This document shows positions 8,843 to 17,543 of a DNA stretch of 64,000 bases, one piece after another. Made by a program: the position numbers and the translations under genes. Within the stretch, counting starts at the first letter, position 1, and each line of letters begins with the position of its first letter. Under the pieces are notes generated by a model, which did no database searches, had not been told where the DNA came from, and saw only the letters and a program-made list of their open reading frames with translations. The DNA comes from Methanobacterium sp. (GTDB taxonomy: Archaea > Methanobacteriota > Methanobacteria > Methanobacteriales > Methanobacteriaceae), in the NCBI RefSeq assembly GCF_038562635.1, contig NZ_JBCFBO010000001.1:1280643-1344642 (forward strand), in the 5' to 3' direction.

Positions 8843-9823
8843 TTAAAGTTGAACACCTTCAGCTGTATGGAAGATTTTTTCAAATACCCATTCCATACTT
8901 AAGTACCTTTCTCCAGTATCAGGGAGAATTACAACAATTCTTTTACCCCTATTTTCTTCTCTTTTTGCAAGCTGGACAGCAGCCCATGTGGCAGCTCCAG
9001 AAGAAATTCCTGCAAAGATTCCTTCTTCCCTTGCAAGTCTGAGCAGTGTATCTGCCGCATCTTCATCTTTTACTGGAATGACTTCATCTACTAATTCTGG
9101 TTTATATACATCAGGAATAAATCCTGCACCTATTCCTTGAATCTTGTGAGGTCCGGATTTCCCCCCAGATAGTACGGGAGAAGTTGCAGGTTCAACGGCA
9201 ACGGCCTTAAGATCAGGATTATGTTCTTTTAAAACTTCTGCAATACCTGTTATTGTTCCACCAGTACCTACACCTGCCACCACGATATCTACTTTACCGT
9301 CAGTGTCCCTTAATATTTCCTGCGCGGTGGTTTCCCTGTGAATTTTAGGATTTGCAGGGTTTTTGAACTGTTGAAGTACTACTGCATTTGGTATTTCTTT
9401 AACAAGCTCTTCGGCCTTTGCTATTGCCCCAGGCATTCCACCTGCACCAGGAGTAAGTACTATTTCAGCTCCAAATAATGCCAATAATTTTCTACGTTCT
9501 ACAGACATCGTATCTGGCATTGTAAGAATTAATCTGTATCCTTTCGCTGCGGCAACAAATGAAAGTGCAATTCCAGTGTTTCCACTGGTAGGTTCAATTA
9601 TAACTGAGTCTTTGTTTATGACTCCCGCTTCTTCCCCAGCTTCAACCAGTGCCACACCAATTCTATCTTTTACACTGCTTATTGGGTTAAACGATTCAAG
9701 TTTTGCAACGACTTCTGCCTCTGCACCTTCTGTAACTCTGTTTAACCTGACCAAAGGAGTATTTCCTATAAGTTCAGTTGCGTCATTTGCTATTCCTCTT
9801 GTTAATTCAGGTATATTTACCAT
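8843..9823 (-). CDS. cysK: Cysteine synthase A (O-acetylserine sulfhydrylase)
   Basis: A 326-residue fold-type II PLP enzyme that makes cysteine from O-acetylserine and sulfide. The PLP lysine is in NPISSVKDRIG and the phosphate-binding loop in EPTSGNTGIAL; GVGTGGTITG and ISSGAATWAA complete the site. The start has AAGGTGA. Upstream lie two abutting palindromes at 9870-9901 and two more at 9937 and 9982, the densest group of the putative sulfur operator. With cysE it forms the bacterial-type two-step cysteine route, which may have been acquired by transfer (inference). Confidence 0.96.
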   Translation of the reverse strand: MVNIPELTRGIANDATELIGNTPLVRLNRVTEGAEAEVVAKLESFNPISSVKDRIGVALVEAGEEAGVINKDSVIIEPTSGNTGIALSFVAAAKGYRLILTMPDTMSVERRKLLALFGAEIVLTPGAGGMPGAIAKAEELVKEIPNAVVLQQFKNPANPKIHRETTAQEILRDTDGKVDIVVAGVGTGGTITGIAEVLKEHNPDLKAVAVEPATSPVLSGGKSGPHKIQGIGAGFIPDVYKPELVDEVIPVKDEDAADTLLRLAREEGIFAGISSGAATWAAVQLAKREENRGKRIVVILPDTGERYLSMEWVFEKIFHTAEGVQL

Positions 9824-9869
9824 TTTTTCACCTTAAGTTCATCCATTTTTTATTGTTTTTTATGTTTTA

Positions 9870-9901
9870 TATAACTATTGTTATATATAACAATTGTTAA
9901 G
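9870..9901. promoter_or_regulatory. Tandem palindromic operators in the cysK promoter
   Basis: Two 16-bp sites abut exactly: TATAACTATTGTTATA (9870-9885) and TATAACAATTGTTAAG (9886-9901). The junction also forms a TATA-like tract, so operator and promoter overlap. The 16-bp centre spacing suggests side-by-side dimers. Confidence 0.6.
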
Positions 9902-9936
9902 TAATAATTATGAAGATATTGTGGAGGATGCCCACA

Positions 9937-9952
9937 TATAACAATAGTTATA
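9937..9952. promoter_or_regulatory. Palindromic operator candidate, cysK/EamA divergent region
   Basis: TATAACAATAGTTATA, arms identical to the cysK-proximal sites, lying about 115 bp before cysK and 220 bp before the divergent transporter. Confidence 0.5.
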
Positions 9953-9981
9953 ATCATCATTAGTGTGCAATTATTATAAAT

Positions 9982-9999
9982 ACTTAACGATCGTTAAGT
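9982..9999. promoter_or_regulatory. Palindromic operator candidate, cysK/EamA divergent region
   Basis: A perfect 18-bp palindrome ACTTAACGATCGTTAAGT. It keeps TTAAC-N4-GTTAA but has GATC in the centre; it lies between cysK and the exporter. Confidence 0.5.
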
Positions 10000-10172
10000 T
10001 ACTAAAAGTTGGAAAACATTATTCATGTTACCAAAAGCCAGCGGATTTTAAATTTATAGTGAAAATCATCAGAAAAGTCGCCAATTAATACAAAGTTTAA
10101 ATACAAGCTCCCGCCATACTATACTTTTCTCGCTTTTAAAGTATTCATTATCCAATTTAATTGAAGATTTTT

Positions 10173-11114
10173 ATGAATAAACAAGTTAAGTCTATAAGGA
10201 ACAACAACACATCGCTGGTGATTGCTGGCCTCATTCTCACCAATATTTTCTGGGGCGCTTCAGGAGTGGCTGTTAAAATTGCACAGCTGCAGCTGGGAAC
10301 CTTTGAAATTGTTGCCCTGAGGTTTATCACAGCTATGCCCCTTTTAATCATTGCTACAGTGTTATGGAAAGGTACTGAAGCCTTGAAGATTGATAAAAAA
10401 GATTTGCCATACATCACAGTACTGGCTTTTATGGGTATCCCCCTTGAATTTTTACTGCAGGTAACTTCACTAGCATACACCACAGCAACATGTTTCACAC
10501 TTATATTCAGCCTCTCTCCGTTTTTTATAATTTTTGCGTCGGCTGTTTTAATTAAAGAAAAAATTACCAGACATAAATCCATTGGTGCGCTACTGGGGTT
10601 TATAGGAGTAACGTTCATAATTACAAACGGCAGTTTAGCTGTCCCCACCAATCTTTTAGGTGATGCCATAGCTATCATGGCCAATATAGTCTGGGCTTTA
10701 TACACTGTCATGGGAAAACCAATAAATGAAAAGTATTCCGCGCTTACAGTACTTAACTATACTTTTATATTTGGAGCACTTGAATTAATCCCATTTTATC
10801 TCTTATCACCTGGATTATCTCCTGCAGAGTTCACTGGATCCACATGGATAGCAATGGGATTCCTTACGATCTTCTGTTCCCTTATTGCATTTTTACTGTA
10901 CAACCACGGTACAGAAAAGCTGCCTGCTTCAATTGCAGGATTGTTTATATATGTTCAACCGCTATCTGGAGTGGCTTTAGCTGCAATAATATTAGGAGAA
11001 CATATAACAATTTACACAATAATTGGAACATTTCTCATCATATATGGAATATATGAGGCAGAGCGCAGAGGCGGCATAATAAGCAGGGCCAAAAATATTG
11101 AAAATAATCATTAA
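10173..11114 (+). CDS. EamA/DMT-family transporter
   Basis: A membrane protein of 313 residues with about ten hydrophobic segments arranged as two EamA repeats (first from GLILTNIFWGASGVAVKIA, second from GDAIAIMANIVWALYTVMGK). Drug/metabolite transporters of this family export amino acids and related compounds; YdeD-like members export cysteine metabolites, and the position opposite cysK makes a cysteine or O-acetylserine exporter an attractive but unproven guess. The ATG at 10173 is preferred to an in-frame TTG at 10161. No clear ribosome site is visible. Confidence 0.85.
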   Translation: MNKQVKSIRNNNTSLVIAGLILTNIFWGASGVAVKIAQLQLGTFEIVALRFITAMPLLIIATVLWKGTEALKIDKKDLPYITVLAFMGIPLEFLLQVTSLAYTTATCFTLIFSLSPFFIIFASAVLIKEKITRHKSIGALLGFIGVTFIITNGSLAVPTNLLGDAIAIMANIVWALYTVMGKPINEKYSALTVLNYTFIFGALELIPFYLLSPGLSPAEFTGSTWIAMGFLTIFCSLIAFLLYNHGTEKLPASIAGLFIYVQPLSGVALAAIILGEHITIYTIIGTFLIIYGIYEAERRGGIISRAKNIENNH

Positions 11115-11163
11115 ATTGACTACAATTTCGTTTTAAAATAGAATTTATTTAAAAAATAGTATT

Positions 11164-11514
11164 TTATGAGTTTTCTTCTTCAGGCTCTTCCTGAATTAAC
11201 TCATATATTTTCTTTATGGCATCTTCTATCAACATAGGTATTATTACAGGCTGAATTCCATTTGCAATAAGTTTATCTCCAGCTCCACGGCCTACCTGGC
11301 TGACCAGCACACCGTCAACATCTGAAATTATTTTTATGGTGTCTTCAGTGGTACTTCCACCTGAGGGATTGCATGAAGGTGTGTTCTTTCGAAGCTCCAG
11401 AACTTCATAGCTACCGTCATCTTTAAGTTCTACTATTAAAAACTGATTTGCTCTACCAAAATGCTGGTTTACAAACTTTCCATCGCTAGTTGCAATTGCC
11501 AATTTATGGGACAT
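11164..11514 (-). CDS. Dinitrogenase iron-molybdenum cofactor (NifX/NifB C-terminal) family protein
   Basis: A 116-residue protein whose start KLAIATSDGKFVNQHFGRANQF and later VLVSQVGRGAGDKLIANGI are hallmarks of the NifX/NafY/NifB-C-terminal fold, an RNase H-like domain that binds metal-sulfur cluster precursors. Here no other nif gene is present, so a general Fe-S or molybdenum/tungsten cluster carrier role is likely. GAGGT precedes the start. It is transcribed toward the EamA gene and ends 50 bp from it. Confidence 0.85.
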   Translation of the reverse strand: MSHKLAIATSDGKFVNQHFGRANQFLIVELKDDGSYEVLELRKNTPSCNPSGGSTTEDTIKIISDVDGVLVSQVGRGAGDKLIANGIQPVIIPMLIEDAIKKIYELIQEEPEEENS

Positions 11515-11642
11515 GTTTAGACCTCAATATTAATATATTAATATACTACTTACTATATTTAGAGTTTTAATTTTAAAAAGTTAGAAAACTTAAAATTTTA
11601 GTTAAACAACACAACCTGCTAAAAAATTAAGAACATAAGTTC

Positions 11643-12041
11643 TCAATCCACTTTTTTACCTGCTTCTGGGCCAGGTTGTACAGAGTAAATTTCTTCTACT
11701 TTAAGTAAAATTGCTGCTTTGGGTTCAAGCTTGCTCATAACACTTCTTGCCCAGTCAACTGCTTCATCGAAGTATTTACCTTCTTCAATTATTTGGGCAG
11801 TCCCCTTAAACTGATAAGGGCATGCTGAAGCATCTCGCAGTACCAAACTTGCTTTTGGGTTATTTTCAAGGTTTTTGTGGGTTTTGTTCATGTAGTTATC
11901 CACGATCATTACTGTTTTATTGTCAACCGGCCTTGCAAATCCAATTGGAACAACATTAGGTATTCCATCTGCAGTTGCAGTTGCAAGAAAAATCACGTTA
12001 TCTTTTTCTATAGCTTCCATCATTTCTTCAGTCATTACCAT
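11643..12041 (-). CDS. Pyridoxamine 5'-phosphate oxidase-like flavin-binding protein
   Basis: A 132-residue split-barrel protein. ATATADGIPNVVPIGFARPVDNKTV and NKTHKNLENNPKASLVLRD fit the FMN-binding PNPOx-like family. Its substrate is unknown. The sequence shows cysteine at ASACPYQF and a C-terminus ending GKKVD. AGGTGAT precedes the ATG at 12041. The promoter contains TATAACAATCGTTAAT (12061-12076), the same core as before tRNA-Cys, which ties it to the candidate sulfur regulon. Confidence 0.8.
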   Translation of the reverse strand: MVMTEEMMEAIEKDNVIFLATATADGIPNVVPIGFARPVDNKTVMIVDNYMNKTHKNLENNPKASLVLRDASACPYQFKGTAQIIEEGKYFDEAVDWARSVMSKLEPKAAILLKVEEIYSVQPGPEAGKKVD

Positions 12042-12060
12042 CTAAATCACCTATAATATT

Positions 12061-12076
12061 TATAACAATCGTTAAT
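12061..12076. promoter_or_regulatory. Palindromic operator candidate before the flavin-binding protein gene
   Basis: TATAACAATCGTTAAT, 20 bp upstream of the start codon. Its first fifteen bases equal the element over the tRNA-Cys TATA box. Confidence 0.5.
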
Positions 12077-12176
12077 ATATAACAGTTTTGCAGAAATTAT
12101 CTTAAATAAACAGTTTAATTTGAAATTGACTAAAAACATTGAATAACATAAATCACCATGATAAAATTTATAAGGA

Positions 12177-12194
12177 TTATAACTATAGTTATAA
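12177..12194. promoter_or_regulatory. Palindromic operator candidate before the sulfur-carrier gene
   Basis: A perfect 18-bp palindrome TTATAACTATAGTTATAA, 95 bp before the ThiS/MoaD-like start and also upstream of the divergent flavin protein gene. Confidence 0.5.
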
Positions 12195-12288
12195 AAGAGG
12201 TCCACTTGAAATCAAATAGTACAAAATTTGGGTTGATATCAATTTAAATTTACATATTTTTTAAATCAGTCAAATCAGGAGAAATATT

Positions 12289-12564
12289 ATGGTTAATGTA
12301 AAATTTTTAGCACGATTTAGAGACATTACAGGAGAAAGGTCTGTATCCATTGAACACAACGGGAGTATTTCAGGCCTAATGAACACCCTCACCGAAAAAT
12401 ACGGGAATGAATTTAAAGATGCTTTATTTGATAAAGAAGGAAATTTAAGAGATTACATGAAAATAATCGTAAACGGCGAAGATGTAGAGTCAAGTGGCGG
12501 CTTAAAATCAAACGTCGGAGATAACGATGAAGTTGTAATCTTCCAGACTATCGCAGGGGGATAG
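12289..12564 (+). CDS. ThiS/MoaD-family ubiquitin-like sulfur carrier
   Basis: A 91-residue beta-grasp protein ending in the diagnostic Gly-Gly (FQTIAGG) that is adenylated and thiocarboxylated by an E1-like enzyme. VKFLARFRDITGER at the N-terminus is typical of MoaD/SAMP-like archaeal proteins. It could serve molybdopterin synthesis, tRNA thiolation or another sulfur transfer. A candidate activating enzyme is encoded at 28955-29971. CAGGAGAAAT precedes the start, and a palindromic operator lies upstream. Confidence 0.88.
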   Translation: MVNVKFLARFRDITGERSVSIEHNGSISGLMNTLTEKYGNEFKDALFDKEGNLRDYMKIIVNGEDVESSGGLKSNVGDNDEVVIFQTIAGG

Positions 12565-12653
12565 TCCATTTAACTATTTTTCAGTTAATTTTTAAAAATT
12601 CATTTTTAAATCCAGAATCTCAATATACTCATTTTAAAAATAAAAAATATAAT

Positions 12654-13253
12654 TTAAAGTAAAATATCCTCTTTTGGGAATCTTACCTTTGGATTTGGGC
12701 CGTCTGCACCGTATCCCAGCAAAACAAGTACAGTGGGTACAACATTAGATGGAAGATCCAGAATCTCAGAATAGGCAGCAGGATCAAATCCTTGAACAAT
12801 ACAAGAATCTATGCCCAGTGATTTAGCAGCGTAAATTCCCTGTGTTGCTGCAATAAAAACATTCTTCTGTGCCTCACATAGTCTTGCCTCTGGAGGAATG
12901 CGGCCAGTTAAATTATTTGCAGCCATTTGGTAGAATTTAATAGTTTCTTCAGGTGCCCCTGCATCTTTCATACCATTTATTATCGTTTCAGCCAATCCTG
13001 GCAGGTCTGTATTAGCACAGAATACCAGTACATGAGAACATTCAGCTATATGCTTTTGATCCATTGAATTCTCGTACATTTCTTCCTTTAATTCATCATC
13101 TGCGACGACTTTGATTTTCCACGGCTGCAAGTTAAGTGCAGATGGCGAAAACCTTATCATCTCAAGGATCTCATCTATTTTTTCATCATCAATTTTTCTG
13201 TCTTCATATACTCTAGCAGCATACCTTTTCTGTACCAATTCTTTAAATTCCAT
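12654..13253 (-). CDS. Nitroreductase-family flavoprotein
   Basis: About 199 residues with the nitroreductase signatures RYAARVYEDRKI near the N-terminus and SPSALNLQPWKI near residue 35, which bind FMN. The family reduces nitro compounds, quinones or flavins with NAD(P)H. The cellular substrate is unknown. The ATG at 13253 (MEFKELVQ) is preferred over an upstream GTG at 13268 because family members begin with a similar short lead. It is transcribed toward the ThiS gene. Confidence 0.88.
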   Translation of the reverse strand: MEFKELVQKRYAARVYEDRKIDDEKIDEILEMIRFSPSALNLQPWKIKVVADDELKEEMYENSMDQKHIAECSHVLVFCANTDLPGLAETIINGMKDAGAPEETIKFYQMAANNLTGRIPPEARLCEAQKNVFIAATQGIYAAKSLGIDSCIVQGFDPAAYSEILDLPSNVVPTVLVLLGYGADGPNPKVRFPKEDILL

Positions 13254-13468
13254 TAATACTTCACTCACCTTTTTATTTTTTAATCAATATTATTTATGAA
13301 CTTTAAATTATTTAAAAAATGTTATATCGTAAGTAAATACTTTACAAACCCAAATATGCCCAAATAATTTAAAAATACAAAAAATCAACCAGAAATTATT
13401 TAATAGCTCATGGATATTTATCAATCTGTTTTTTTCCAATTTTTCATAGGTAAAATTTATATAATAAA

Positions 13469-13486
13469 ATATAACAATTGTTATAT
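13469..13486. promoter_or_regulatory. Palindromic operator candidate before the solute-binding protein
   Basis: A perfect 18-bp palindrome ATATAACAATTGTTATAT about 33 bp before the inferred start and next to an AT-rich TATA-like tract. It is identical in its central 16 bases to the site at 5465. Confidence 0.55.
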
Positions 13487-13518
13487 AGATGCAGTGTTAA
13501 AATAAGGAGGAATTATTC

Positions 13519-14418
13519 ATCCACATAGGTTACCTATCAACCATATACCACACATCATTTATCCTGAAAAATGAACCTTTAGGGGATTTAAATGATTATA
13601 ATTTAGGATGGTCCCTGTTTGCCACAGGACCTGCAATGAAAGATGCATTTGCTTCAGGAGATCTGGACGTAGGTTATATTGGCCTCCCTCCAGTCATGAT
13701 TGGGATTCAAAATGGTTTAAAGGTTAAGTGTGTTGGCGGAGGGCATGTAGAAGGAACAGTAATGGTTGCTCCCCACTATTATAAAACTTTTGATGAATTA
13801 AGCAGTGTAAGTGCTGTTTTAAAACAATTTGAAGGCAAGAAAATCGGAACACCATCTGAAGGATGTATACACGATGTGATAATACGTGAACTAACTAAAA
13901 ATCTTGATATTGAAATTAAAAATTTTGCATGGGCAGATTTTATACCAGATGCAATAGAAGAAGGAGAAATATCAGCTGGTGTTGGAACACCGTCCCTTGC
14001 ATCAGTCACCTCAAGAAGATTTGATTCAAACATCATTATTCCCCCACATAAGTTGTGGCCTTACAATCCCAGTTACGGAATAGTGGTAAGAGAAGAATTA
14101 ATTGATGAATCGCCGGAATTTATAACCGACTTTCTGAAAGCCCATGAAGAGGCATGTAACTTAATAAGATTACATCCAGAACAGGCTGCAGAAATAGCTT
14201 TAAAAGAAGTTAAAGTTGTTGATGAAGATTTTGTACTTGATACATATAAAATATCTCCAAAGTACTGTGCAAGCATTCCTGATGACTATATAAAGTCCAC
14301 ACTTAAATTTATTCCAGTTCTACAGAGATTAGGCTATATGAAATGGGATCTAAATCAGGAAAATATTTTTAACCTTAATTTTATTAAAAAAGTTCACCCC
14401 GAGCCTGCTCATTACTAA
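13519..14418 (+). CDS. ABC-type solute-binding protein (SsuA/TauA/NrtA-like), apparent ATC start
   Basis: A 299-residue protein of the aliphatic sulfonate/nitrate binding family: HIGYLSTIYHTSF at the start, then ASGDLDVGYIGLPPVMIG and KKIGTPSEGCIHD. The first in-frame ATG (13636) would cut off the conserved opening strand, while homology extends back to ATC CAC ATA GGT at 13519, which is exactly 8 nt after AAGGAGG. So the gene either starts at ATC, or an ATG was lost by mutation or sequencing error. There is no signal peptide and no permease or ATPase next to it, so it may be a cytoplasmic binding protein rather than a transporter part. A palindromic operator lies just upstream, suggesting sulfur control. 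Confidence 0.8.
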   Translation: MHIGYLSTIYHTSFILKNEPLGDLNDYNLGWSLFATGPAMKDAFASGDLDVGYIGLPPVMIGIQNGLKVKCVGGGHVEGTVMVAPHYYKTFDELSSVSAVLKQFEGKKIGTPSEGCIHDVIIRELTKNLDIEIKNFAWADFIPDAIEEGEISAGVGTPSLASVTSRRFDSNIIIPPHKLWPYNPSYGIVVREELIDESPEFITDFLKAHEEACNLIRLHPEQAAEIALKEVKVVDEDFVLDTYKISPKYCASIPDDYIKSTLKFIPVLQRLGYMKWDLNQENIFNLNFIKKVHPEPAHY

Positions 14419-14440
14419 GTAACCCTATAGTTCCCCGTAT

Positions 14441-14728
14441 TTACCTCCGGATGTTCAGTTCCCTTTCAATTTCTTGATTTATTCTATTTAATTCATCCTG
14501 AACCTGTTTGATATGTTCTTTTTCATTTTCAGCGTTATTTTTAAGTTCATTATATCTATCTTCATCTTCTTGCGGATCAGTTGCATTTATCTGGTTATTC
14601 CAGTACCCCATCTGTTTTTTAACTGCATCTAAATATTCCATTTCAACGCGTTTCATATTTTTGAGTCTACTAATACGGGTTCTGCTGGTTTCTTCATTCA
14701 CTTTTTTATTATAATCTTTTGGAGACAT
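14441..14728 (-). CDS. Small coiled-coil protein, YW-D-Q family member 1
   Basis: A 95-residue highly charged, mostly helical protein without recognised domain. It shares the core YLDAVKKQMGYWNNQ, then TDPQ, then RYNEL with five other small proteins around the CheB-CheR gene (17544, 17922, 23152, 23499 and 24111). The closest is the 110-residue protein at 17544 (KKQKKYWEDQL, TDPQ, RYDEL). No signal peptide or membrane segment is seen. Coiled coil covers nearly the whole length. The function is unknown; a signalling partner or scaffold is inferred only from neighbourhood. Confidence 0.75.
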   Translation of the reverse strand: MSPKDYNKKVNEETSRTRISRLKNMKRVEMEYLDAVKKQMGYWNNQINATDPQEDEDRYNELKNNAENEKEHIKQVQDELNRINQEIERELNIRR

Positions 14729-14913
14729 GTGTATATTATGTTTTAATAATTATAAAAAAATTGTTAATAGAGTTTTTACAGAGATCTAACAAATTATAAA
14801 AGTTTATAGATCTAAATTACAAAAGTTTGTATATAACTCTTATATATCCTGCAAAATTAATCAAAAAGAACGATTCAAAGGAAATCCTATTAATGATACA
14901 TGAAGGTGATTTA

Positions 14914-15522
14914 ATGCAAGATTTAAGCAGTATAAAAATGGAAAATGGATTACTCTATGAAACCATTATAACTACTAAAAATAGTGATGGAACTCCTAAT
15001 GCAGCCCCCGTAGGCATAGTATGCAAAAATGGATCTAAAATTATATTATATCTTTCGGAAGCTATACACACTCTCCAAAATATTAAAAATAATGGACATT
15101 TCATTGTTAACATTTTAAAAGATCCAACTATTTTTACCAAAAGTATTGTGGGAGAGCTTTCCCCCGATTGTTTTAAAAATCACTTAAATGATTTCTATAT
15201 AACTAACACCGATGCATTTTTTAGTGCAACTGTAATTAAATCCAAAGAAATTGAAAAAGGACATAAAATAGGGAATTCTAAATTAACAATAATAACTGCA
15301 AAAGTAAATGAAATTATAATTAAAAATAAAAATGTAGAACCGCTCAATAGAGCAAATTTTGCCATAATAGAATCTTTAATATATCTATGCCGAATAAACA
15401 TTGTTGATAATAAAACCGCACAGCTGTATTTAGAAAGAATTAATGAAATGTCAAGACTTGTAACCCGTGTTGGAAGTAAAGAACATAAGAAAGCCATGAA
15501 AAAGATAATCAGCAGACTCTAA
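14914..15522 (+). CDS. DUF447-family split-barrel protein
   Basis: About 202 residues. LYETIITTKNSDGTPNAAPVG and FIVNILKDPTIF match the archaeal DUF447 proteins, a flavin-reductase-like split barrel of unknown role. The ATG at 14914 is chosen for its AGGTGA site 4 nt upstream; frames reaching to 14827 start at TTG and add residues not typical of the family. It stands alone between two coiled-coil/sensory segments. Confidence 0.8.
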   Translation: MQDLSSIKMENGLLYETIITTKNSDGTPNAAPVGIVCKNGSKIILYLSEAIHTLQNIKNNGHFIVNILKDPTIFTKSIVGELSPDCFKNHLNDFYITNTDAFFSATVIKSKEIEKGHKIGNSKLTIITAKVNEIIIKNKNVEPLNRANFAIIESLIYLCRINIVDNKTAQLYLERINEMSRLVTRVGSKEHKKAMKKIISRL

Positions 15523-16421
15523 ACTGTATTTCAACTTTTATCATTAGTTTAGATTATAGATTTATGAGGGTTTTTCTTACATCTACACACCACTACATCC
15601 TGAACCTCAATTTAACTACAATCGAAATAATGCGCGGTAAAAATGTAATAAGTTTTATTATGCTCTTCTTTTTTTCACCCACATCATTTAAGCTCACAAG
15701 TATTCCCTATGAAAATTAAATAATTATCTTCTTTTTTATATCAAATTCAACACGTATCTATAAAATTTTAAAGATATATACCCTAATTTAGGAATACTAA
15801 TTAAAAATTACTTCTTATTAAAGATAATGTCTTCAAATATGATACTATTATATTTGAGGAGCAGGTTTATTCTGGAAACTTTTGGATTTTCGTTATAAAT
15901 TGTTATCTTTAAAAATAACGTTCATAAAAAATTGCGAGAAGTATGAAAAAGTTGAACTAAAAAGTAAATAAATATTTAAATAATTAAAAATATTCTTATT
16001 TTGTTGTAGTTTATTCATTAAATGCCAGCTACATTTATAAACATTAAAAACGTTTTAATTTTTAATATAATTAAGATAATCTGACATTTTAAGAGAAATT
16101 AAAACCATTTGAACCTGAACACACACTGTCACTATTTAACTTTATTTTTTCTATTTTAATCTGTTTTTGATGTTACTATTAAACAGGAAATAATGGTTTA
16201 ATGCATTATTCTACTTGAATAATGCCCTGAGATACCATAAATTAAATAAGGAGAATCTCCAGAGGATTTTGATTTAGAATGTGAATACAATGAAAATTTA
16301 ATTTCTGTTTAGGTCAATAATTGAAATAGATAAAATGTAAGCAAAAGCTTGAAAACTTAAACTGGGCTTAAGTTCTTGTAAACTCATAGTATGTTGAATA
16401 AAATTTCATTTAGATGTGATT
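15523..16421. other. Long AT-rich intergenic region
   Basis: About 900 bp with no convincing coding frame on either strand. One clear element is the isolated hairpin at 16203-16225. Otherwise only A/T-runs are seen. Confidence 0.6.
16203..16225. repeat. Isolated perfect hairpin
   Basis: GCATTATTC and GAATAATGC (9 bp) around loop TACTT. No T-run follows, so it is not a simple terminator. It lies in an otherwise empty region. Confidence 0.6.
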
Positions 16422-16745
16422 CTAAGATGATCTTCTTTTATATTTTTCAATCAAACTTTGATTATATGAGCCTATCTCTTCTAGAATATCATCGTAATAT
16501 TTTTCAAATGCATCCTTCTGTTTACTGATGTATTCCTCATTTTCTAATTCTTTATCCGTAGGATTTAACTCTAAAATGACCAATATATTTTTACTTCCTT
16601 CTGTTTTCATATCAATGTATGCATTTTCATAATATTCAGATAATTTATCGTTGATTACTGCTTTCCATTCTTTAGGTGATTCTTCATCTACAAAACACAT
16701 CTTAGTGGGTTTTTCTCCCATCATTCCAGTATACTCCAACATCAT
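16422..16745 (-). CDS. Hypothetical protein
   Basis: About 107 residues, acidic, with MLEYTGMMGEKPTKMCFVDEE at the start and a mixed strand/helix pattern (NILVILELNPTD in the centre). No known family is recognised. The start is uncertain among three adjacent codons (GTG, ATG, ATG). It follows the 131-residue membrane-anchored protein gene by 23 bp and is probably co-transcribed with it. Confidence 0.55.
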   Translation of the reverse strand: MMLEYTGMMGEKPTKMCFVDEESPKEWKAVINDKLSEYYENAYIDMKTEGSKNILVILELNPTDKELENEEYISKQKDAFEKYYDDILEEIGSYNQSLIEKYKRRSS

Positions 16746-16768
16746 TATCACATTAATATTTAATTAGT

Positions 16769-17164
16769 TTATTCTCTATAATGTTCAATATGGTCAAATA
16801 AGCTGAATATAATTATAATTAACATTCCTATTATGGACCAGTGGTAATCATGGAATTCTTTAGCTTCAGATTTTTCTAATTCTTTTCCAATATCATCAAG
16901 AGCTTTTATATAATGGTCTAATCTCATTTTTGTTTCGCCTTCTTCAGATTCATAAGGCAAAAGTTCCATGGTTTTAGCCTTGATCATTAAAAAATCAGAT
17001 ACATCCTGCAGCGATTTTCCAATTTCTTTTAAATCTCCTTTTTTGATAATAGTGGGATCAACCATGCCTTTTATAAATGAAGTACTTGCAGACGTTTCAA
17101 AATGGTTTATCATATCTGTAAATGATTCTTCAATCTTACTTAGATCTGGTTTATCTGTGGTCAT
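16769..17164 (-). CDS. Hypothetical protein with C-terminal membrane anchor
   Basis: A 131-residue helical protein whose last 25 residues contain one hydrophobic segment (SIIGMLIIIIFSLFDHI). The soluble N-terminal part is acidic and amphipathic. Such tail-anchored proteins sit on the inner face of the membrane. No domain is recognised. It forms a likely pair with the gene at 16422. Confidence 0.6.
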   Translation of the reverse strand: MTTDKPDLSKIEESFTDMINHFETSASTSFIKGMVDPTIIKKGDLKEIGKSLQDVSDFLMIKAKTMELLPYESEEGETKMRLDHYIKALDDIGKELEKSEAKEFHDYHWSIIGMLIIIIFSLFDHIEHYRE

Positions 17165-17543
17165 GAATATATTATAGTAAAAAATACTATTTCAATATTA
17201 TTAATATTTCATAAATTAACAGATTTAGATGTTAAAACAACAAATGAGTTTATGTCTAATCTGGTTGAAAAATTCTGAAACTAAATCATTTCTTTTATAT
17301 TCAATAAATAGTGGACTTCTGAACAAATGTACGTAAAACATAAAAGAACAATAAATAGCCTTTTTTATTGTTTTAGTATATATCTTATTAGATGTTTTTG
17401 AATTATAGTTTTATTTAGGTTTTATTTCTGATTCCATGAAGTCTTTTAAGTCCTTAACTGTTGACATGAAGTGCAGGGAAATATTATAGTGGAGTTTTGC
17501 TCACTGGCTATCTCAAGCAGCACTTGCATTAAGCATGAAAAGA
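17165..17543. other. Intergenic region with one hairpin
   Basis: No gene is supported. AACAATAAA (17347-17355) pairs with TTTATTGTT (17364-17372). A slightly GC-richer stretch at 17446-17530 might be a remnant of coding sequence but gives no recognisable translation. Confidence 0.5.

Noticed and set aside
17446..17530. Possible gene remnant (GC-richer stretch)
   Set aside because: Translations in all frames hit stops within about 15 codons and match nothing I recognise.
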